From NCBI GenBank assembly GCA_024959975.1, contig JANXFM010000009.1, positions 1 through 14,009 of the forward strand: a DNA stretch of 14,009 nucleotides, written 5' to 3'. A model generated the notes under the pieces. The model had not been told where the DNA came from, did not search any database, and was given only the letters and a program-made list of their open reading frames with translations. How positions within the stretch are numbered: position 1 is the first letter of the stretch; every line of letters begins with the position of its first letter. Made by a program: the position numbers and the translations under genes. Positions 8,088 through 12,231 of this stretch are shown piece by piece. The DNA is from Flavobacteriales bacterium (GTDB taxonomy: Bacteria > Bacteroidota > Bacteroidia > Flavobacteriales > UBA7430).

Positions 8088-9395
8088 ATGGCTTCATTCA
8101 AAATTAAGGGAGGTAAAAAACTTAGTGGAGAAATCACTCCTCAGGGTGCAAAAAATGAAGCACTACAAATTCTCAGCGCTGTACTTTTAACTCCAGAAAA
8201 AGTTGTCATCAACAACATTCCAAATATTGTTGATGTAAATAAACTCATAGAAATCCTTAGTGACCTTGGCGTAAAAATTGAAAAATTGGGTAAAGGCTCA
8301 TACAGTTTTAAAGCCGACCAGATTGATTTAGACTGCTTGTTTAGCGACGATTTTAGAGATAAAGGAGGGCGATTAAGAGGTTCCATCATGATTGTAGGGC
8401 CACTATTGGCTCGTTTTGGTCAAGCCGCCATTCCGCGTCCGGGAGGAGACAAAATTGGTCGCCGAAGATTAGATACCCACTTCATAGGTTTTGAAAAGCT
8501 TGGCGCTCAATTTAATTACGACGACAAAAACGGATTCTTCCAAATAAAGGCCAAAGAACTCAAAGGCACATTTATGCTTTTAGAAGAAGCTTCGGTAACC
8601 GGAACAGCCAATATTGTAATGGCTGCTTGCTTGGCAAAAGGAACTACCACCATTTACAACGCTGCTTGTGAGCCTTATTTACAACAGCTTTGTAAGATGA
8701 TTAATCGAATGGGTGGAAAAATATCCGGTATCGGATCTAATCTACTCCTTATTGAAGGTGTGGATAAACTTGGGGGCTGCGAACATAGAGTCCTTCCCGA
8801 TATGATTGAAATTGGTTCGTGGATTGGTCTGGCAGCTATGACGCAGTCTGAACTAACCATTAAAGACGTCGCTTATGATGAGTTGGGTGTTATTCCCGGG
8901 ACGTTTAAAAAACTCGGGATAAAACTGCAAAGAAAAGGCGATGATATTTACGTCCCTTCTCAGGATCATTATGAGATCGAAAGTTTTATTGACGGTTCTA
9001 TTATGAATATTTCCGATGCTCCCTGGCCCGGATTCACACCCGACTTATTAAGCATTATTCTGGTTGTAGCAACACAAGCCAGAGGTTCTGTTTTGATCCA
9101 TCAAAAAATGTTCGAGAGCCGTTTATTCTTTACAGATAAACTGATAGATATGGGAGCACAAATTATTCTTTGTGATCCACACAGAGCTACAGTAATTGGT
9201 TTGGATAGAAAGAGCATGTTAAAGCCAACAGTAATGACTTCCCCAGACATACGTGCAGGAGTTTCATTATTAATTGCTGCTTTATCGGCAGATGGTGAAA
9301 GTACCATTCACAATATTGAACAAATTGACAGAGGTTACGAAGATATCGAAGCACGACTAAAAGCAATTGGTGCTGATATTACACGTCTGAATTAA
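8088..9395 (+). CDS. murA: UDP-N-acetylglucosamine 1-carboxyvinyltransferase, Asp-type active site
   Basis: MurA transfers enolpyruvate from phosphoenolpyruvate to UDP-GlcNAc, the first committed step of peptidoglycan synthesis in the cytoplasm. The 435-residue length is normal. Visible signatures are QGAKNEAL with K22 and N23 (substrate binding), RLRGSIMIVGPLLARFG (95-111, with R97), the active-site loop PRPGGDKIGRRRLDTHF (116-132), WPGFTPDL with D319 as the probable general base position, and IDRGYEDIEARL with R415. The active-site loop carries D121 where Escherichia coli MurA has Cys115. That substitution is known in Mycobacterium and Chlamydia MurA, which stay active but are not alkylated by fosfomycin, so low sensitivity of this enzyme to fosfomycin is expected. 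It is the last gene of the tight cluster. No hairpin terminator is obvious in the 109 bases after the stop. Confidence 0.97.
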   Translation: MASFKIKGGKKLSGEITPQGAKNEALQILSAVLLTPEKVVINNIPNIVDVNKLIEILSDLGVKIEKLGKGSYSFKADQIDLDCLFSDDFRDKGGRLRGSIMIVGPLLARFGQAAIPRPGGDKIGRRRLDTHFIGFEKLGAQFNYDDKNGFFQIKAKELKGTFMLLEEASVTGTANIVMAACLAKGTTTIYNAACEPYLQQLCKMINRMGGKISGIGSNLLLIEGVDKLGGCEHRVLPDMIEIGSWIGLAAMTQSELTIKDVAYDELGVIPGTFKKLGIKLQRKGDDIYVPSQDHYEIESFIDGSIMNISDAPWPGFTPDLLSIILVVATQARGSVLIHQKMFESRLFFTDKLIDMGAQIILCDPHRATVIGLDRKSMLKPTVMTSPDIRAGVSLLIAALSADGESTIHNIEQIDRGYEDIEARLKAIGADITRLN

Positions 9396-9404
9396 ACAAA
9401 AAGC

Positions 9405-9436
9405 CACACGACACGATGACTGTATGACAGCATGAC
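9405..9436 (+). repeat. Degenerate octamer array ending in GAC
   Basis: Four consecutive 8-base units, CACACGAC, ACGATGAC, TGTATGAC and AGCATGAC, follow the murA stop after 9 bases. The last three share ATGAC at their ends. No coding potential or terminator-like hairpin is associated with it. The function is unknown. Confidence 0.6.
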
Positions 9437-9480
9437 AATAAGCAGTTGGTAGCTTTCTTTTCCGGTTACTTTAATGTTGC

Positions 9481-9501
9481 CTAACAACTAACAACTAACA
9501 A
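9481..9501 (+). repeat. Perfect heptamer array (CTAACAA)x3 abutting a start codon
   Basis: Three perfect copies of CTAACAA end 3 bases before the ATG at 9505, so the array occupies the ribosome-binding region of the TlpA-like gene. It matches, in reverse complement, the degenerate array after the same gene at 10089-10119. Confidence 0.85.
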
Positions 9502-9504
9502 CCA

Positions 9505-10080
9505 ATGAAACGCATAACCAACATACTTTTTATTACATGCATTTGTTTATGTTTTAGTTTTATCACCAAAGATTCTATGCTTTCAGGCACACAAAATGAT
9601 GGACTAAATATTGGCGATAAAGCTCCTGATTTTTCTATTGAATCTCCTGAAGGAAACCAATTTAAACTATCTGATTTCAGAGGGAAAGTAGTGTTTTTAG
9701 ACTTCTGGGCATCTTGGTGTGGTCCTTGTCGTAGGGATAATCCAAACATAGTTTCCATTTACAACAAATTTCATCAGGCAGTTTTTAAAACGGCCGACGG
9801 GTTTGAAGTTGTCAGTATTTCCTTAGACGGTTTAACCGATCGTAAAGGAAACCTCAAGCAGGAAAATGCCAAGCAAGATTGGCTAACAGCTATCGAAGAA
9901 GATGGACTCGTATGGAAAAATCATGGAAGTGAATTGAAAGCCTGGGATTCTCAAATAGTTAAACAGTACCATATCAATAGCATTCCCGGCAATTACCTGA
10001 TCGATGAGAAAGGAATTATCATTGCCAAAGACCTTAAAGGACCTGCACTTTACGCAACCATTAAAAGATTGACTGAATAG
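9505..10080 (+). CDS. Exported TlpA/redoxin-family thiol-disulfide oxidoreductase
   Basis: This is a 191-residue thioredoxin-fold protein. The N-terminus (MKRITNILFITCICLCFSF) is a basic start followed by a hydrophobic segment at about 5-20, fitting a signal peptide or membrane anchor, so action in the periplasm is expected. The three cysteines at 12, 14 and 16 do not form a convincing lipobox. The fold begins with IGDKAPDFSIESPEG (36-50) and continues with KLSDFRGKVVFLDFWASWCGPC (54-75), with catalytic C72 and C75. The cis-proline loop is SIPGNYLID (159-167, P161). The family reduces or isomerises disulfides, for example in cytochrome c maturation or in folding of exported proteins; the partner cannot be read from the sequence. 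The ATG at 9505 is chosen because it directly precedes the signal-like segment. The gene is flanked by oppositely oriented heptamer arrays. Neither a strong promoter nor a terminator hairpin is visible around it, so read-through from murA is possible. Confidence 0.9.
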   Translation: MKRITNILFITCICLCFSFITKDSMLSGTQNDGLNIGDKAPDFSIESPEGNQFKLSDFRGKVVFLDFWASWCGPCRRDNPNIVSIYNKFHQAVFKTADGFEVVSISLDGLTDRKGNLKQENAKQDWLTAIEEDGLVWKNHGSELKAWDSQIVKQYHINSIPGNYLIDEKGIIIAKDLKGPALYATIKRLTE

Positions 10081-10088
10081 TAGGTTCG

Positions 10089-10119
10089 TTGTTGGTTGTT
10101 AGTTGCTGCTGGTTGTTAC
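10089..10119 (+). repeat. Degenerate heptamer array TTGTTRG (inverse of the array at 9481-9501)
   Basis: Units TTGTTGG (10089-10095), TTGTTAG (10096-10102), TTGCTGC (10103-10109) and, after three extra bases, TTGTTAC (10113-10119) follow the TlpA-like gene. Positions 10092-10105 are the exact reverse complement of 9492-9505. Confidence 0.7.
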
Positions 10120-10156
10120 CTTGAGGAGAGAATTAATGAATTGTCATGTTCAGGTT

Positions 10157-10177
10157 AACTTTCAACTTTCAACTTCC
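10157..10177 (+). repeat. Heptamer array AACTTTC, AACTTTC, AACTTCC
   Basis: Three tandem 7-base units lie about 30 bases upstream of the grpE promoter candidate. Two are identical and the third differs by one base. This sequence is unrelated to the CTAACAA family, but it has the same period and also lies in a spacer. Confidence 0.7.
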
Positions 10178-10208
10178 AAAAAACACGTCAACTCTACCTG
10201 ATTTTAGT

Positions 10209-10216
10209 TACTTTTG
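10209..10216 (+). promoter_or_regulatory. Candidate -7 element for grpE-dnaJ
   Basis: The bases read TACTTTTG, an exact TAnnTTTG match, followed by CGCC. No clear -33 TTG is seen at the expected distance. Transcription would start near 10223, giving a leader of about 67 bases that contains a small inverted repeat, GCAAA-CAA-TTTGC (10244-10256). I found no CIRCE-type operator (TTAGCACTC/GAGTGCTAA), so HrcA control is not supported here. Confidence 0.5.
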
Positions 10217-10289
10217 CGCCATTCTGTCACACAATGTACCATGGCAAACAATTTGCAAGGGATATTGTGCATATTCTAATACGATAAAG

Positions 10290-10850
10290 ATGCCAAAGAA
10301 AAAGCTTAAAAAAGAGCAGGAAGAAGAGCAGGAAATGAAGGAAACACAAGAAGTTGCTGAAGAACAAGTGCTTGAGCAGGAGCAAGTCGTTGAATTTAGC
10401 CATGAAGAGAAACTACAAAAAGAAGTAGCCGAATTAAAAGACAAGCAATTGAGACTGTTTGCCGAATTTGAAAACTTCAAAAAGAGAACTGCTAAAGAAC
10501 GTATTGACTTGTTCAGAAATGCAGGCTTAGAATTTTTCGAATCCATGCTACCTGTTTTGGATGATTTCGACCGAGCTGCAAAACACCGGGAAGAAACTGA
10601 AGATAGCGAAGACCTTAAAAAAGGGATCGATTTGATACAGTCAAAACTCATAGGGATTTTAGAACAAAAAGGATTGAAGGCTATGGAGTCTTCCATCGGA
10701 AAAGGTTTTGATACAGATTTCCACGAGGCGATAACACAAATTCCTGCCCCGTCTGAAGAGATGAAAGGAAAAGTCATTGACGAAACGGAGAAAGGATATT
10801 TATTAAACGATAAAGTAATCCGCTACGCGAAAGTTGTAGTAGGACAATAA
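10290..10850 (+). CDS. grpE: Nucleotide exchange factor GrpE
   Basis: GrpE releases ADP from DnaK and so drives its substrate cycle in the cytoplasm. The chosen start gives 186 residues. It has a charged N-terminus rich in Lys, Glu and Gln (1-40), a long helical coiled-coil region (about 38-70, with LRLFAEFENFKKRT at 54-67), the central helices with AGLEFFESMLPVLDDFDRAA (78-97) and the C-terminal beta domain with GKGFDTDFHEAI (137-148) and KVVVGQ at the end. The frame stays open upstream to an ATG at 10146. That extension of 48 codons would have to cross the TACTTTTG promoter candidate, is hydrophobic and Cys-containing and is unlike any GrpE, so the ATG at 10290 (MPKKKLKKEQ) is preferred. 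The stop is 9 bases before dnaJ, so the two genes are surely co-transcribed. dnaK is not in the window. Confidence 0.95.
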   Translation: MPKKKLKKEQEEEQEMKETQEVAEEQVLEQEQVVEFSHEEKLQKEVAELKDKQLRLFAEFENFKKRTAKERIDLFRNAGLEFFESMLPVLDDFDRAAKHREETEDSEDLKKGIDLIQSKLIGILEQKGLKAMESSIGKGFDTDFHEAITQIPAPSEEMKGKVIDETEKGYLLNDKVIRYAKVVVGQ

Positions 10851-10859
10851 TCAATAGCA

Positions 10860-12008
10860 ATGGCTAAAAGAGATTATTACGATGTACTGGGCGTTGCCAA
10901 GGGAGCTACGGAAAAGGAACTTAAAAAAGCTTATCGAAAGTTAGCTATTCAGTTCCACCCGGATAAGAACCCTGATAACAAACAGGCAGAGGCTAAATTT
11001 AAAGAAGCTGCCGAAGCATACGAAGTACTTAACAACCCCGATAAAAGAGCTCGCTACGACCAATACGGTCATGCAGGACTCGAAGGCGGCGGCTTTGGCG
11101 GCGGCGGTTTCGGTGGTGGAGGAATGAATATGGATGATATCTTCAGCCAATTTGGAGATATTTTTGGCTCCGCTTTTGGTGGTGGAGGCTTTAGAAGTTC
11201 TCGAGGTGGCAGACGTCGCAGCAGAGGTTCTAACCTTAGAGTTCGTGTAAAACTTACACTCGAAGAAATCGCTAATGGCGTAGAGAAAAAGATCAAGATC
11301 AAAAAAGATGTTGGTTGTGACGACTGTAATGCTACAGGAGCCGAAAATGGCAACCTGAGTACCTGTCGACAGTGTAACGGCTCCGGACAAATGGTTCAGG
11401 TCGTGAATACACCTCTTGGTAGAATGCAAACCTCTACGACCTGTAACGCTTGTAACGGACAAGGGGAAACAGCAACTTCTGCTTGTGGTACATGTAGCGG
11501 GCAAGGAGTTGTTAAAAAAGCCGATGAAGTAAGCATTAAAATTCCTGCCGGAGTTGAAGACGGAATGCAACTATCCGTTTCCGGTAAAGGTAATGTAGCA
11601 CCTCGTGGTGGTATTGCCGGAGATCTTATTGTTCTTATCGAAGAAATTCCTCACGAATTCTTAAAACGAGATGGGAAAAATTTACACTACGACCTCTACA
11701 TCAGTTATTCCGATGCAGTTTTGGGGGCGAACCCTGAAATTCAAACCATCTCTTCAAAAGTCAAGATCAAACTAGATGCAGGGATTCAATCGGGAAAAAT
11801 TTTACGCCTACGTGGAAAAGGACTTCCAAGTGTAGAGAGCTATGGAACAGGAGATCTGTTAATCCATGTAAACGTGTGGACCCCACAAGAGCTCGATAAA
11901 GAACAGCGAAAATTCTTTGAAGATTCCAAAGACAAGGACAACTTCCAGCCCGATCCTGATAAAAACAACAAATCATTCTTCGATAAAGTCAAAGAAATGT
12001 TTCAATAA
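10860..12008 (+). CDS. dnaJ: Chaperone protein DnaJ (Hsp40, type I)
   Basis: DnaJ delivers unfolded substrates to DnaK and stimulates its ATPase. The 382-residue protein has every type I part. The J domain is at 4-69, with the HPD motif at 33-35. The Gly/Phe-rich linker is at about 73-110, encoded by a locally GC-rich stretch. The zinc domain is built on C153/C156, C169/C172, C195/C198 and C209/C212. The C-terminal substrate-binding domains run from about 220 to 342 (IPAGVEDGMQLSVSGKGN at 228-245, LRLRGKGLPS at 315-324). The first zinc repeat reads CDDCNATG, with Ala158 where the usual CxxCxGxG has Gly; the cysteines are intact, so zinc binding should be kept. It follows grpE by 9 bases and is closed by a strong terminator. 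Confidence 0.98.
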   Translation: MAKRDYYDVLGVAKGATEKELKKAYRKLAIQFHPDKNPDNKQAEAKFKEAAEAYEVLNNPDKRARYDQYGHAGLEGGGFGGGGFGGGGMNMDDIFSQFGDIFGSAFGGGGFRSSRGGRRRSRGSNLRVRVKLTLEEIANGVEKKIKIKKDVGCDDCNATGAENGNLSTCRQCNGSGQMVQVVNTPLGRMQTSTTCNACNGQGETATSACGTCSGQGVVKKADEVSIKIPAGVEDGMQLSVSGKGNVAPRGGIAGDLIVLIEEIPHEFLKRDGKNLHYDLYISYSDAVLGANPEIQTISSKVKIKLDAGIQSGKILRLRGKGLPSVESYGTGDLLIHVNVWTPQELDKEQRKFFEDSKDKDNFQPDPDKNNKSFFDKVKEMFQ

Positions 12009-12011
12009 TTT

Positions 12012-12046
12012 AAAAAAATCCCCCGAGAATTCGGGGGATTTTTTTT
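12012..12046 (+). terminator. Strong intrinsic terminator after dnaJ
   Basis: A near-ideal hairpin begins 4 bases after the dnaJ stop. The arm AAAAAAATCCCCCGA pairs perfectly over 15 bases with TCGGGGGATTTTTTT around a GAAT loop, and a run of eight T ends the structure. Because an A tract precedes the stem, the hairpin could also stop transcription arriving on the other strand. Confidence 0.95.
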
Positions 12047-12048
12047 GG

Positions 12049-12062
12049 TTGCTAGTTGCTGT
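12049..12062 (+). repeat. Short heptamer pair TTGCTAG TTGCTGT
   Basis: Two adjacent 7-base units directly follow the terminator. They resemble the TTGTTRG units at 10089-10119, with C in place of the fourth-position T. They probably belong to the same degenerate family. Confidence 0.45.
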
Positions 12063-12066
12063 CGGT

Positions 12067-12085
12067 CCCTGAGCTTGTCGAAGGG
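12067..12085 (+). repeat. REP-like palindromic word CCCTGAGCTTGTCGAAGGG
   Basis: The 19-base word can fold with CTT/AAG and CCC/GGG pairs around a GTCG loop and a TGAG bulge. From general knowledge, words of this type (CTTCGACAAGCTCAGG on the other strand) recur many times in intergenic DNA of Bacteroidota and other bacteria. Its copy number in this genome cannot be seen from one window. Confidence 0.65.
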
Positions 12086-12101
12086 CTGGTTGTTTGGGGT
12101 T

Positions 12102-12117
12102 GTCCCCTTGAGGGGAC
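12102..12117 (+). repeat. Hairpin GTCCCC-TTGA-GGGGAC
   Basis: A perfect 6-base-pair stem with a TTGA loop lies 17 bases after the REP-like word. It is followed by CTACAGGGGTG-like sequence rather than a T run, so it is not a normal terminator. It may be part of a composite intergenic repeat together with the preceding word. Confidence 0.6.
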
Positions 12118-12139
12118 TACAGGGGTGTTCATTTTTTAA

Positions 12140-12153
12140 CTCCTGACCGCTGA
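12140..12153 (+). repeat. Degenerate heptamer pair CTCCTGA CCGCTGA
   Basis: Two adjacent 7-base units share the ending CTGA and are followed by CTCCACA. This is a weak, short array, listed because it has the same period as the other spacer repeats. Confidence 0.35.
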
Positions 12154-12207
12154 CTCCACAAAGCTCAAAAAAACAAAAGCTTTTTTCAATCAAGTCAGCA
12201 GAATAAA

Positions 12208-12215
12208 TATCTTTG
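12208..12215 (+). promoter_or_regulatory. Candidate -7 element for the UbiD-family gene
   Basis: The bases read TATCTTTG, an exact TAnnTTTG match. A T-rich stretch at 12181-12187 lies at about -33 distance, but no exact TTG is present. Transcription would start near 12222, leaving a leader of only about 10 bases before the ATG at 12232. It lies after the dnaJ terminator, so this gene probably forms its own unit. Confidence 0.55.
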
Positions 12216-12231
12216 AGTAAACACTTTACCA

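Noticed and set aside
9481..10119. The repeat arrays as a CRISPR or a mobile element with terminal inverted repeats
   Set aside because: The units are 7 bases with no spacers, no cas or transposase gene is present, and no target-site duplication is seen around the TlpA-like gene.
10146..10289. Upstream extension of the grpE frame by 48 codons
   Set aside because: The added residues do not resemble GrpE, are hydrophobic and Cys-containing, and overlap a heptamer array and the TACTTTTG promoter candidate. The ATG at 10290 gives a normal GrpE.
10208..10777. Minus-strand open frame of 189 codons opposite grpE
   Set aside because: It is a Ser/Phe/Cys-rich shadow arising from the Lys- and Glu-rich grpE sequence.
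10941..11570. Long minus-strand open frame inside dnaJ
   Set aside because: It is a shadow of dnaJ. The plus-strand frame has complete DnaJ domains and motifs, while this one resembles no known protein.
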